Source: Actinomucor elegans (lineage: Eukaryota; Mucoromycota; Mucoromycetes; Mucorales; Mucoraceae). From it: a DNA stretch of 64,000 nucleotides. The stretch is taken from assembly GCA_026027325.1 (NCBI GenBank), contig JAMSLZ010000008.1, positions 682,001 through 746,000 on the forward strand, given 5' to 3'. The notes below the pieces were generated by a model that saw only the letters and a list, made by a program, of their open reading frames with translations, was not told where the DNA came from and did not search any database. The position numbers and the translations under genes are program-made. Below, piece after piece: positions 35,036 through 47,286 of this stretch. Position 1 is the stretch's first letter, and the number at the start of each line of letters is the position of its first letter.

Positions 35036-36035
35036 TTTTTTTTTTTGAGGTAAAAGAGAGGAACAATCAACAAGATATACCCGTATAGTTTGGTTTTTAT
35101 CTCTTATATTCGTAACATCGCCTGATGTGATTGGTTTATATCGCAACATTTGATTCAATTATCCAACCAAATCCCGTGTGAATTGCGCATCTTACCACGG
35201 TCTCAAAAGTCTAGGTAACCTTCCAACCAAGGGAAAAAGTGGTATAATTTACTCACTTACTGTTATTTTAGTAAACGCAAACTGATATTTGAGTTCAGGA
35301 ATGGTTCTTTCGAATATAGGGTGTGATAGGTACAATTGGTGTATGATTTCATAGATCATTAGAAGCACGTCTGACAGGTGATCTATATACTATTTTCCCG
35401 GGATCACCAAGTATCATCATGATTACATTTGATGCTGCTTGTAAAAGCCCATGTCATTTTCTCATACTACACTTTGTCTTGCTTGTAAAGGTTGGACAAA
35501 TGATTCGCATGAATAGGTTTTCAGCTTTTGTTAGCAGCGCGACACAACAGTCGTTTGAACTGATGCTTGTCCCTGCTTGTCCTTGTATGATATCTGACAT
35601 ATGTAAATGCATACTGAGAAGCGTACCAGTCATAATTTAACTTAACATGTCTCATAAATGTCATTTTTATCATTAAAAGAATGATGGAAGTATATTATCA
35701 CTGGTATAAATGGCGTCGACATTTAAACGCAATACTTTCTGAGGTTCACTCGAAAAAAAAAATACAGTTTGTTAAGAAATGAATTATAATTTCATACATT
35801 CAGTTCATTCATCAATTATCGTTACTAAAAAGTTGAATTTTGCATTGGGTGCTGAAATACCATTATAGCTCCTGTGTAATAACATAATATATTAACAAGT
35901 CGCCCTCAATAACACCTGGCGTCTAAAATACTGTTTTCACACTCCACAAAAAGAAATAACAAAAAGTCTATATTTTAGATCTGAAGGCAAGTTCCTGGAA
36001 TTTTTTTTTTTTTTGAAGCCATTATACTTTCCTTC
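35036..36035. other. Spacer upstream of the F-box gene
   Basis: AT-rich; a 73-codon plus-strand frame (35419-35640) is Cys-rich but unsupported. A T tract at about 36001-36014 precedes the satellite-like array. Confidence 0.45.
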
Positions 36036-36640
36036 TCTAGATCTCCTAACCAATTCCGATCTAATATTGCATTTGATGACTAGTACATGTTCAATGTGAA
36101 CCATTATACTTACCAAAGCTTTTTTCTGACTGAACTACTATGGATACAGCCTATTCTAGCGATACTACTCTAGCGATTTGACTGTATATTGTATCTTCAT
36201 GTAGAATAGAATGATCAATAGATCTCTCGACTCATCTCGGCATTAATATCTCATTGAACAAATAATCTGTACTCAAAATGAGCCATTGATTCCAAAAAAA
36301 AAGAGAGGAAAAAACCATTGCTTAGCTAAAATATAGTGTAATACGTTATAGTCATAAATAGCTAATAGTCCGTATTTCATATGATATGGTGTTATAGATT
36401 TGTAGACCTTTCCTCCAATCTTGGTCAAATGCCACATATAATAAACCATCTTACTCAGAATAAATTACTACATTTAAAATTAAGGTTAGCTGCTATACGA
36501 TAACTAATTACTATACTTGCCCAATAAATGAATGTGAATTCCATGTATTTCATACGATTTGGAACTACAGATCGATAGATCTCTTGGCTAATCTCGGTCC
36601 AACAGAACACACGAAACGCATATTTTGTTCATCTCATTTA
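36036..36640. repeat. Degenerate satellite-like array, locus A, period ~175-184 bp
   Basis: AGATCT- or AGACCT-type anchors begin units at 36039, 36220, 36404 and 36578, giving spacings of 181, 184 and 174 bp. Each anchor is followed by an ATCTCGG-like block, then a GCATCTAATAA-like block and a CATACTCA-like block about 45-60 bp further on. Copies are strongly diverged. The same unit recurs at 50785-51345 and singly at 60165-60290. No coding potential. Confidence 0.65.
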
Positions 36641-36909
36641 CTTGAGACTTCTAAACAGGCAGTTATGATATTAACCCAAAAGCTATGATCATTATAAAGA
36701 AGCAAAAAAAATAAAAAATAAAAAAGCTGCGATTTTAATTTGACACAAAAAATATATTATTTTTTTTATTGAAAGCTGTATATGTATAGAATAAAGATGC
36801 TTTTGATATTAGGGCATCAGATATAAACAATAAGAAAAAGAAAAAGAAATAAAAGAAGGAATTTTAAAGGAGAAACGATATAAAGGAAAAGAATACTCTA
36901 ACAACTAAT
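36641..36909. other. 3' flank of EF3
   Basis: A- and T-rich sequence immediately after the EF3 stop on the minus strand, presumably its 3' UTR. No other feature is visible. Confidence 0.4.
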
Positions 36910-39900
36910 TTACAATTCCTCATCGGTGGTGTAAACTTCCTCACCACGCTTACGACGTTCCATTCTGTCCTTCTTCTTCTTACGGAGTTCCTTGGAAGAC
37001 AACTTCTTCTTCTTCTCAACAGCCTTGATAGTGTTACCTTGACCATCAACCATATCCTCAGCATCGGCTTCCTTGATTTGAGTAGTACCGTTACCAGAAA
37101 CCCAGTTGTGACCAGAAGGAGTCAAGCGACCGGCATCAACCATCCAGACTTCGTTACAGAGAGCTTCAGTGAATTCACGGTTGTGAGTAACAATAACAAC
37201 ACCACCACCGTAAGCCTTGATAGCCATAGCCAAAGCACCGAGAGATTCACGATCCAAGTAATTGGTAGGTTCATCAAGAACCAACATGTGAGGCTTGTTC
37301 CACATAGCAGCACCAATGACCAACTTGACCTTTTGACCACCAGAGAGACCACGAATACGAGAGTGAGTGGCGAACTCGGCTTCAAGACCAACTTCAGTCA
37401 AATGCTTTTCAATTTCCTTGGCAGTCAAAGGACGGTTGAGACCCATCTTAGCAGCTTCAGCGGAATCGACTTCAGCAATCTTCTTACCGAAACCCATATC
37501 TTCAAGCTTTTGACGAGAGATCCAAGTGTTGTCAACAGAAGAACGACCAACCCAAGAGACTTCGTATTCGTAAGATTGCTTGAGCTTACGACGACCAACG
37601 AGTTCTTCAACAGTACGCTTCTCACCGTCAATGACAAAGACTTGCTCAGCCATCTTCTTGTTAGCTTCACCGTTCATACGATCGTTCTTGTCGAGTTCTT
37701 CACGATCTTCACCAGTGGCGTAACGCCATTGGATATATTCGTTAGGAGTAGAATCCAAGTGCTTTTCAATATGGTGGAAAGCGTGTTGGGCAACGTAGGC
37801 AATACGCAAGTTAGGATGCTTCCAGACAGTACCGACCTCAGACTCGATCTCACCAGTCAACAACTTGATCAAAGTAGACTTACCAGCACCGTTGGGACCA
37901 ATGACGGCAACACGAGAGGCAAGAGAACATTGCATGGAGATGTCAATCAATTGCTTCTTGTCAGAACCAGGGTATTGGAAGTCAACATTCTTCATCTTCA
38001 AGATAGCACGCTCCTTGGTCTTGATACCTTCGAGGAATCCAGGCTCAGGGAAGGAGAAAGAGATTTGAGAGGCCTCAAGAGAGTAGTAAGAAGCAGCACG
38101 AGGAACCTTCTTGACGAATTCAGACAAGTTACCACCATAACGTTTGAGCTTGTAGTTGGGCTCATAATGGATAATATCGGAACAGACGTGATCCAAGAAA
38201 CCAGAATCGTGAGAAACAATGATAGAGGTGACAGTCTTGAGACCCAAGAGGTAGTTTTCCAACCAGGCAACGTTAACAACATCCAAGTGATTGGTAGGTT
38301 CATCCAACAAGAGAATATCAGCGTTCATCAACATAGCACGGGCAAGAGCGAGCTTCATCTTCCAACCACCAGAAAGTTCACCAATGGCCATCTTGGTAAC
38401 CATGATTTCAGAGAAACCATATTCCAAGAGGATCTTACGGACTTCCTCAGGATCCTTGGTCTCAACACCATCAGAAGCCAAGATAAAGTCAACAAGAGGA
38501 GTATCAGCCTCAGAACCATCAATATCGTGTTCAACATAGACAGTCTTGAGCTCAGAACGAGGAGGGAAACCTTCGACTTGCTCGTTGGCAATGGCACGCA
38601 TGAGAGTAGACTTACCACAACCGTTAGCACCACAGAGACCATAACGACGACCACGCTTGAGACGGAGAGCAGTACGGTTCAACAAGATCTTAGCACCATA
38701 AGCAAGAGAGAACTCACAGTTACAGAGATCCTCACCCTCATCATCCTCTTCCTCAAGATCCTTGGGAGTAACAGCTTCCTCACACTTGTTCAAAGCGATG
38801 AAAGCAAGGTTCTCAGCATCAGCAGCAGCATAGAAAGCCTTAGCATAAGGAGAGAGAGAAGCAATCCAGGCTTCCTTGAAGAAGTTCTTGGCTACACAAA
38901 GAGTGAGAGCAATATCGTTCATGTACTTGACGATAGGAGCGAAAGCAGCATCCAAGTCAGAAGGCAAGAGTTCTTGAATGGAAGATTCAACCTTGGCTTG
39001 CTTTTGGACCTTGGTGAAGATCTCAGTACCAGGGTTACCAACACGTTGAAGAGTAGCCAAAGCCTTCTTAACGACACCACGACACTCGGGATCAGCAACA
39101 ACATCTTGAACCTTCTCAAGAGCAGGCAAGAGAAGAGGCAAGAAAGGAGCAGCAACATCGGGATCATCGACAAGCTTGGACATGTTATCGATAATCAAGG
39201 CAGACTTACGCTTGATAGCAGTTTGACGTTCGTTCAAACCACGACCCAAGAGAGGAACCATGATGGAGAGAGTAGCAGAGTCAACTTCTTGAACAAAAGT
39301 AGTGGCACCCAACAAGTGAATGGTTTCAGGGACATTCTCGGGGTGGTTGATACAACCGATAACAGCAGGAATGAAACGTTCAATATCCTTGTTCTCAATG
39401 AGCTTACAGATAGTAGCCATAGTTTCAGTGGCTTGCTTCTTGACATCAACCTTGGTATCCCACATACAGTCAGAAACAGTGGGGATAACATCAGGAATGG
39501 CAACGAAGAATTCCTTAGGGTGAATAGCAGTCAAATCAACCAAAAGCTCAAGAGCGAGCATCTTAGTTTGCCACTTGCAGGAGTTGCCGAGACCTTGAAG
39601 AATGTGAGGAACAGTAAGAGAACAAGCGTTAGGGTTGATCTTGGCAATCAAGTTCTTGGCAGCAGCAAGAGCAGCGTTCTTGATGGCAGCTTGCTTATCA
39701 GCTTGGAATTCCAAAAGAGTAGGCAAGAAAGAGATGATATAAGGTTCAACTTGACCATCAATGGAGTTGTTGGTAAGAGCAACAAAAGCAGCAACAGCAC
39801 CGTGACGAGCACCAGCGCTCTTCTTGTTGGCAAAAGCCTTGGTGAGAGTATCGATGATGTTGCACTTGACAAGAGAAAGGACGCCGTTTTTCTTGACAAA

Positions 39901-40077
39901 GGAAGCGAGTTCTTCGGCGATAGACTCGCGGTCAGCATCGGAAGCAGCTGAAAGCTTGGTGAGGATTTCCTTAGCTTGGTTGGTCTCAACCTCGGAAGGG
40001 TTACCAGAGACGACAGCAGTCATCTTCTTGGATTGAATATCGCTCTGAGAGTTCTTTTGAGCAGCAGTAGCAGGCAT
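36910..40077 (-). CDS. tef3: Translation elongation factor 3 (eEF3)
   Basis: Single exon of 1055 residues. eEF3 is the fungal ribosome-bound ATPase that helps eEF1A delivery and E-site tRNA release. An N-terminal HEAT-repeat region is followed by a four-helix region and two ABC cassettes. Cassette 1 has Walker A GANGCGKSTL (~482), signature LSGGW (~566) and LLLDEPTNHLD (~588). Cassette 2 has Walker A GPNGAGKSTL (~726), signature LSGGQ (~910) and LVLDEPTNYLD (~932). Between the second Walker A and its signature lies the chromodomain-like insert (about 790-870). The C-terminus is Lys/Arg-rich, as in other eEF3. Codon use is extremely biased towards C-ending and TTG/CTT codons, as expected for one of the most abundant proteins. 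This also produces a spurious 970-codon open frame on the other strand. Confidence 0.97.
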   Translation of the reverse strand: MPATAAQKNSQSDIQSKKMTAVVSGNPSEVETNQAKEILTKLSAASDADRESIAEELASFVKKNGVLSLVKCNIIDTLTKAFANKKSAGARHGAVAAFVALTNNSIDGQVEPYIISFLPTLLEFQADKQAAIKNAALAAAKNLIAKINPNACSLTVPHILQGLGNSCKWQTKMLALELLVDLTAIHPKEFFVAIPDVIPTVSDCMWDTKVDVKKQATETMATICKLIENKDIERFIPAVIGCINHPENVPETIHLLGATTFVQEVDSATLSIMVPLLGRGLNERQTAIKRKSALIIDNMSKLVDDPDVAAPFLPLLLPALEKVQDVVADPECRGVVKKALATLQRVGNPGTEIFTKVQKQAKVESSIQELLPSDLDAAFAPIVKYMNDIALTLCVAKNFFKEAWIASLSPYAKAFYAAADAENLAFIALNKCEEAVTPKDLEEEDDEGEDLCNCEFSLAYGAKILLNRTALRLKRGRRYGLCGANGCGKSTLMRAIANEQVEGFPPRSELKTVYVEHDIDGSEADTPLVDFILASDGVETKDPEEVRKILLEYGFSEIMVTKMAIGELSGGWKMKLALARAMLMNADILLLDEPTNHLDVVNVAWLENYLLGLKTVTSIIVSHDSGFLDHVCSDIIHYEPNYKLKRYGGNLSEFVKKVPRAASYYSLEASQISFSFPEPGFLEGIKTKERAILKMKNVDFQYPGSDKKQLIDISMQCSLASRVAVIGPNGAGKSTLIKLLTGEIESEVGTVWKHPNLRIAYVAQHAFHHIEKHLDSTPNEYIQWRYATGEDREELDKNDRMNGEANKKMAEQVFVIDGEKRTVEELVGRRKLKQSYEYEVSWVGRSSVDNTWISRQKLEDMGFGKKIAEVDSAEAAKMGLNRPLTAKEIEKHLTEVGLEAEFATHSRIRGLSGGQKVKLVIGAAMWNKPHMLVLDEPTNYLDRESLGALAMAIKAYGGGVVIVTHNREFTEALCNEVWMVDAGRLTPSGHNWVSGNGTTQIKEADAEDMVDGQGNTIKAVEKKKKLSSKELRKKKKDRMERRKRGEEVYTTDEEL

Positions 40078-40120
40078 GTTTACTGAACTTCTTTTTTATC
40101 TAAGAGAGAGGATAGAGCGA

Positions 40121-40130
40121 ATATATAAAA
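40121..40130 (-). promoter_or_regulatory. TATA box of EF3
   Basis: The minus strand reads TTTTATATAT about 44-53 bp upstream of the ATG at 40077, inside a pyrimidine-rich coding-strand context. Both features are typical of highly expressed fungal genes. Confidence 0.55.
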
Positions 40131-41299
40131 AGAGGGAGTCCTACTAGAGGAAAAAACAAAAAAGAAAAAAAGAGATGCTCATTCAGTTTTGCAGCGTAAC
40201 TTGTCTTTTATTGCGATAGTTTGCCAATTAAAAAATTTTATTTTATAATACAACTATACAGATCGGATTAGGAAACAGCTTTTTGTGTACGCAGCAAAGA
40301 CCAATCAAGTTTTTTTTTTCAAGGTAAGAAACCTGTGCCTTAATGATGGAAGAACTGCGAAAGTTTCAGATATCATTGGATGTCAAGCAAGAACCGAGAA
40401 ATTCGAAGGTCATTTTATATGTATCATCATGTAAAAGAGAAAACAGAGAGTGCAATTCTTGTGCTATATCTACACGTGGCTTGCGAAAAGGACAGCATAT
40501 AAGCCACGATAATTTGCAAACAAAGCAGCAAGCAGATCCTTAAGATAAATTAAAAAGGTCTTTGTTATCAATTGTCTATATCAGTTCACGCAGTTTACTC
40601 CTAAAAGCGGTTGCATTCTCTATGGGATCATTGGTAATTTGTTTTGCGTAGTAGAGTAAAAAACAACTTGTGATATTTCTATTCGTTCTGTACAATGGAG
40701 CTTTTTCTTTAAAGAAACTCCTCCAATCAAGGTCATTCGGTTTAATATTAACTCAGAACCCGGAGCTATCCAATCAATTGGTTTACCACCTCAGTGGTGT
40801 TACCAATGACTGTTGAAATTGGGACCTTAGGATGCAGAGTAAGAAAAAGGAGCCAGCAGATCGTTAGTTATATCGTACCACTTTCGTAATAATTACATAC
40901 ATTAGTATTGGTAATTATTAGCTTCATTTAGGCTATACCTCAATTGGAATTTAGTACAATTCTATTATTTGCATCACTATAATCTGAGACGCATCTTCGT
41001 ACTTTCGCTGCACAGTGAAGTTAAGATCTGTGATTCCATTGGTAGTCGGACCCTAAATAACGTTGCACCTTGAAATCACAAGCCTGCACCTGATTGAACA
41101 TAAAAAAACCGAGATAAATCAACGATAATAGGAAAAACTATAGAGAGTTTGTTCCAGCGGACTATCTGGTCAGGATATTTTTTTAGAGCGGTCGGGCTCT
41201 AGAGATTGGTAGACACAGCTTTCTCTATTTAAATCGGAGATCATAACAAAATGCTACTCTTCTGTCAACACACAAAATTTCATTTTTTTTAAAAAAACA
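40131..41299. other. Spacer upstream of EF3
   Basis: Part of the 2.87-kb divergent interval between EF3 and Drs2. A 66-codon frame (40343-40543) is not convincing. Poly-T and poly-A tracts near EF3 may be promoter elements. Confidence 0.4.
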
Positions 41300-41980
41300 A
41301 AAATGCACCAAGCTCAACAACCAACCGAGGAAAAGCAGCTAATATTGATTGAGGAAATATAAAAGATAGTTTTTTTGATGTACTAACTTCTATAATCCTA
41401 CACCAAAATACTAAAATGTTAGAGACAGACGAACATCGAAATCTGAGATGCAAGCGGAAAACTAAAAGCGGCCAATAATATCGGGGAGAATATAAAACAA
41501 ACTAACTTTCTCTGGAGTAAAATAAACGATTCTTGGGCAAAGTATAGAAAAAATTGCTCATTCTACAATAAACTAATTGTTATAATTATTTATTCATTCA
41601 GCAAGATGCTAAAGGCCGACGAATACTGGCAATTCAAGGTTTCAGTGGGTTCCAAATATAGATCAATGATACTCTGTAATATACAAAACCACTTCTACCT
41701 CACCAGTTAAACAGGGAAAGTTAATAGCTCTGGAGAAAAATATATATTAAAAAAAATTACTAATGCCAAAGGAGTGGTCTTCAAATTGATAGAATAGAAT
41801 AGAATAGATAACGACATATTCGTGATGAATGGCAATTGAACTGGGGATGAAGCGGGATTGAAATGGCCTTCGCGCTAGTGCAACATGAATTTACATCAAG
41901 CTCAGCAAGGAACCGATAATACTCTGGAATTCTTAGGCAAAGTATCAAATAAAGTATGCTCTTTCTAACGGGTCTGTTTT
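41300..41980. repeat. Second degenerate tandem family, period ~197 bp
   Basis: Matching blocks occur at multiples of about 197 bp: AAGCTCAACAACCAACCGA (41310) against AAGCTCAGCAAGGAACCGA (41898), offset 588 bp or three periods; TTCTTGGGCAAAGTAT (41530) against TTCTTAGGCAAAGTAT (41930), offset 400 bp or two periods; and GACGAAC/GACGAAT/GATGAAT at 41428, 41618 and 41824. Individual copies are strongly diverged. There is no coding frame. Confidence 0.5.
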
Positions 41981-42947
41981 TTATAAGTCTTCATATTTGG
42001 GGAAAACCCTAAAAGTAAGCTGTGCTATGGCAAACTTCACCTTAATATTCCCATTCTCAATGCAAAACTTTATTTTACCAAGTTGGTAATACCAATAGCC
42101 CAAATGATTACTTATCCTGTTTCTGAACGTTCTCTCGAGTAAAGTTACTTGATCAGCCACATGTAACGTTGACCTGTTCTTTTGTACCATATGTGTCAAA
42201 AGGACTTGGCTTGAGGAAGTTTGCATAAATTTGAACAAGAGTATTTTTTCCAAATTATGATTTTGAAATGATCGACGCGTTTTAGGCCTACGCCACAGTT
42301 TGATTGGGTAGGTTTATGGTATCAAATAGGCACTAGTTTTGCTAATTAGCCTGGGGATCTATTGATACAGGTCATATAAGTATATATTTATACGCGCACT
42401 TTCTTCTTTGTGTATCTACCGTACGGTTTAGTATATACTTCAGCCTCAAAAAACAACAAGAACATCACATGGAGACTGTTACAAAGGTTATTTGATGTAC
42501 AGCCCGCTTTAGATATAAAAATAGTACTATGAGGTTCAGTTTCAGATATCGAGGAGCCTTCAATAGAAAGTATGAGCAAACAGAGTTCAAACGGATGAAA
42601 TCAAGAAAGCTTTATAGCTTATAAACCGAAGAGTAGAGGTTGAAATGCCATTTTGATTCCGGGAATCAGCCATTTTACTCAGTAAATTCTAGCCCTCCTT
42701 TTTAGACTCGGGCCAAGACTTCTGTGCTCTCTTTAAAGTCTTTTTTTAAACCAGTTTTCATTATAAAGCGCACTTTCTACTTCTTCTTTCTCTTATATAA
42801 CACAGAAATTCTGTTTTTAGTCTATTGGTATATACATTCTTTTTTTTAAAACTATATTCTACATTGCGAGTACTGTAAGTCTCCTATTCGTTTTGTACCT
42901 GTTTTTTTTAAAAAAAAAAAGATAAAAAAAAAAAACTCGATTCAACA
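41981..42947. other. Promoter-side flank of the Drs2 gene
   Basis: A 90-codon minus frame (41981-42253) has no known motif. From about 42710 the plus strand is pyrimidine-rich with CT blocks and a T7A11 tract at about 42902-42921, ending 26 bp before the Drs2 ATG. Confidence 0.45.
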
Positions 42948-45900
42948 ATGAACCCAAGTCATAATGAGCAAACTTCTTCTTCATTGTCTTTTCAACACCA
43001 ACAAAGATATAATGAACAAGATATGATTCAGCTGCAAAGCCATTTAAACAAAGTTCGATCTTTCGATACAGGTACCATACCATACATTTGATGTATTGAA
43101 ACAGAAACCAATGATATATGTAGTAGGTTCCTCAGACGACGGCAGGACTATGCCAGAAGAGTATGAAGAGGGCATAGGCCTGTTAAACAACGATATCAAA
43201 AGACCTTCAGCACCGTTTGTACCAGACTATACCTTTTCTTCACTGGACTCTCCGAATCAAATCTATGCAGCAAATCACAACGAATCCACTGAAATGCTTG
43301 AACAAGAGATACTGCCTATTGTTCAAAATGAAGAAGGAAAAAAAGAAGGATATACGACTGAAAATGTGTCAAATTATCGCAGATCAATCATGAAAGATAA
43401 AAAGAAACCTCGTAAAAGCTTCAAAGAGACCCTCAGCAGCGTCTTTAAGAAAAAAAAGACTGTACCAGATGGGCCACGTATTATTCATATCAACAATGCC
43501 GAGCTGAATCGCCAACAAAAGTTCATGTCAAATAGTGTGTCTACAGCAAAATACAATCTCGCGACTTTTCTACCAAAGTTTTTATATGAAGAATTTAGCA
43601 AGTCAGCAAATGTATTCTTCTTGTTTATTTCTGGTATTCAGGTAAGAGAGGAAGGCTCTTGTCACCATGATATTAAGACTTATTTATCTAGCAAATACCC
43701 AATATTTCACCTACTTCAAGGTATACAACACTAGTACCATTAGTCATTGTTTTGCTCATTACAGCTGCAAAAGAGATTATCGAAGATTTCGTAAGAAATC
43801 ACCTCTTAAAAACCCTATTTTTTCCGTTACTGATCAGTATAGTAGGGTGTTCATAAATCGGATCGAGAACTGAATTCGCGTAAATGCAAGATATATGATG
43901 GTTCTCAGTTTATAGAAAAGCAGTGGCGAGATTTAAAAGTGGGTGATATCTGCCGTATCGAGAACTCTCAGTTCTTCCCAGCAGATTTGATATTACTTAG
44001 TAGCTCAGAGCCTGAAGGTCTTTGTTATATCGAAACGAGTAATCTGGATGGTGAAGTCAATCTCAAAATCAAGCAAGCATTACCAGAAACAGCTATACAC
44101 ACCTCTCCGCATCAACTATCTACCATCCACGGTATTGTACGATCAGAACAACCCAATAATCGACTGTACAACTACGATGCTACGTTATCTACAACCAATC
44201 ACACAACTGGTGGAGGTAAATCCAAAGACTATCCTTTGGATCCCGGTATGCTGTTATTGAGAGGTGCACAATTAAGAAATACCAGCTGGGTCTATGGTTT
44301 GGTGGTTTTTACTGGTCATGAGACAAAGTTAATGTTGAACTCTAGCAAGAAGCCTACCAAAGCATCCAATGTTACAAAGAAGACTAACAGAAACATTCTG
44401 TATCTCTTTGCTATGCTTGTTACAATGAGTATCTTGTGTTCTGTTGGTAATTTTGCCATGTCTGTAAGTGATACATAGTATATAGTTTGTAAAAACGGTG
44501 TGATATTAATCATTTCACAAGGTGAGAGAAGGCGGTAATCGGGATTATATCATGATTCCTCCTGCTGAACGTGCTAAAGAGTTTGGTTACAATATTTTGA
44601 CTTTTATGATCCTATTCAATAGTTTCATTCCAATCAGGTAATAGTAGAGCAATCTCCCAACCATCATGGAACTAACCTCAATATTATAGTTTGATGGTAA
44701 CAATGGAGATCGTAAAGTACATCCAAGCTATCATGATTGATAACGACCTAGATATATATTATGAAAAAACAGACACACCTGCTGTAGCTCGAAGCAGTAG
44801 TCTGATCGAAGAACTAGGGCAAATTGAATACGTCTTTTCAGATAAAACAGGCACTTTGACATGTAACGAAATGGAATTTAGACAATGCTCCATCAGTGGC
44901 CTATCGTATACAAGCACACCTGATCCCGATAAGCGACCTACTTCTGATAATGATCCCAATGGACAATATTCTTTCGAACAGCTTGAAACACATCTAGAAA
45001 CCTCTAAAGACCAATACGTCATTAATGAGTTTTTAACATCTTTGATGACTTGTCACACTGTTATTCCTGAAACCAACGAAGAAACTGATGAGATTGTGTA
45101 TCAAGCCTCTTCACCAGATGAAAGCGCTTTGGTCAATGGAGCTAGTCACACATTTGGATTCAAATTCATTGCTCGAAAGCCTCATTCAATCACCTGCCTA
45201 CGAAAGGGCGTAGAAGAAGAATATCAGATCTTGAATGTATGCGAGTTCAATTCGACACGTAAAAGAATGTCTGTGATTTTACGTGGTCCAGATGGCAGAG
45301 TCAAGCTGTATTGTAAAGGTGCTGATACAGTGATATTGGAGCGTCTATCCAAGGACAATCCTTTTGTTACATCCACACTCGAGCATCTAGAAAACTATGC
45401 TTGCGAAGGTCTTCGTACACTGTGCTTTGCTATGCGAGATATTTCCGAAGATGAGTATGCTAAATGGTCTGCTGTTTATGAAAAAGCGTCTACTACATTG
45501 ATAGATCGTGCACAAGAACTGGATAATGCTGCAGAGCTAATTGAAAGAGATATGTTTCTGCTTGGTGCTACCGCTATAGAAGACAAGTTACAAGATGGTG
45601 TGCCTGATACCATTCACACCTTGCACCAAGCCAATATCAAAGTCTGGGTATTGACAGGCGACCGACAAGAAACAGCCATCAATATTGGGTACAGTTGTAA
45701 ATTACTCACAGAAGAAATGGACCTGATCATTTGTGATGAATCAGATCATGAATCGACAAAGATTTTCTTGGAAGAAAAACTGGCGCACGTCTTGGACGTG
45801 AGTGAACATATGGATCACGATGTAAGTTAAAGTCATAATGAAAATATGATTTGGCTTACTCATCTTGTAATATAGCCTTTTGCTTTCATCATTGAAGGTA

Positions 45901-47286
45901 AAGCATTAACTTTTGCGCTAGAAAAGGACCTCGAAAAGACCTTTTATGAGCTTGCTACTCGTTGTAAAGCCGTGGTTTGCTGTCGTGTATCTCCTTTGCA
46001 AAAGGCTTTAGTTGTGAAGGCTGTCAAAAAGTACTCCAAATCCATTTTGTTGGCTATTGGCGATGGTGCTAACGATGTCTCAATGATTCAAGCAGCTCAT
46101 GTTGGTGTAGGTATCAGTGGTGTTGAAGGCTTACAAGCTGCACGTAGTGCCGACTTTGCCATCTCTCAGTTTAGATTCCTTAGGAAGCTATTACTGGTAC
46201 ATGGTGCTTGGGCTTACCAGCGATTGAGTAAAATGATCTTTTTCTACTTTTACAAGAATGTGGCCTTGTATTTGACTCAGTTCTGGGTAATGAAACAAAG
46301 CGTTTACAGCTGATCATAAGCTAACTTTCTCTCTCTCTCTCCATAGTATGCTATCTTTAATGGATTCTCTGGTCAAACATTATATGAATCTTGGACTATG
46401 TCTTGCTTCAATGTTTTTTTCACTTTCTTACCTCCAATGGCAATTGGTGTCTTTGACCAGTTTGCATCTGCTAGACTACTGGACAAATATCCTCAGATGT
46501 ACGTGTTGGGTCAAAATAACGAGTTCTTTAACGAAAAACGGTTCTGGGGCTGGATTGTTAATGCTGTCTACCACTCTGCCGTATTATATTTCATTGGTAT
46601 GGCTGCTTTCATTGATGATTCTGTCTTTCAAGGTGGTTTCTCTGGTGGCCAATGGTGGGTTGGCACCACTATCTTCACAGCTACATTGGCTACTATTTTA
46701 TGGAAAGCCGCGTTGATTACTGAGTAAGTTTTTTGCTTTGTGCATACTAATCTGTATTAGTTTGGCTAACGTTTGTTTATAGTATATGGACAAAATATAC
46801 CATCATCGCTATTCCAGGTTCTCTTGTTATTTGGTTCATATTTTTACCTTTGGTTGCTTATGTAGGACCACTTTTACCTTGGGAGATCTTTATGGAATAC
46901 AATGGTATCGTGCCTCAGTTATTTGGTAATGTCAACTTTTGGTTATTCTTCATTGTCGTACCATTCGGCTGTATATTACGTGATTACATCTGGAAATAGT
47001 AAGTTATATAACCTAATAATCTTATAGAAAACTAACCATGATATATAGTATCAAGCGCATGTATCGACCTCAAAGCTACCATTACATTCAAGAGATTCAA
47101 AAATTCAATTTGCCCGATTATAGACCACGTATGGATCGATTCCGTCGTGCAGTCAATAAAGTCCGTAAGATCCAAAGACTCAAACAGTTCAAGCAATCCA
47201 GAGGTTTTGCATTTGCTCAGAACGATAATGATCAATCACGTATTATTCGAATGTATGATACTACACAACAAAAGCCTTCCGGATAG
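42948..47286 (+). CDS. drs2: P4-type ATPase, Drs2-like aminophospholipid flippase
   Basis: Ten exons: 42948-43071, 43124 (or 43136)-43641, 43692-43790, 43846-44463, 44522-44637, 44690-45821, 45876-46286, 46347-46723, 46783-46998 and 47049-47286. They give about 1282 residues. Flippases move phosphatidylserine and phosphatidylethanolamine to the cytosolic leaflet, for Drs2 at the trans-Golgi with a Cdc50 subunit. Visible motifs: [15 protein letters not shown] before TM1; the P4 PISL in TM4; the phosphorylation site [30 protein letters not shown]; ten membrane segments; and the C-terminal GFAFAQ...IIRMYDTT block typical of Drs2. The actuator loop reads DGEVNLK where DGETNLK is usual. The second-exon acceptor is uncertain: both TAG at 43123 and CAG at 43135 keep the frame. 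Golgi traffic genes Tlg1 and Sso1 lie nearby, probably by chance. Confidence 0.94.

Noticed and set aside
37039..39951. A 970-codon open frame on the plus strand, antisense to EF3
   Set aside because: EF3 uses a very restricted codon set that rarely creates stops on the opposite strand. The antisense product is a low-complexity Ser/Thr/Asn/Arg-rich sequence with no motif, while the sense strand has full EF3 domains.
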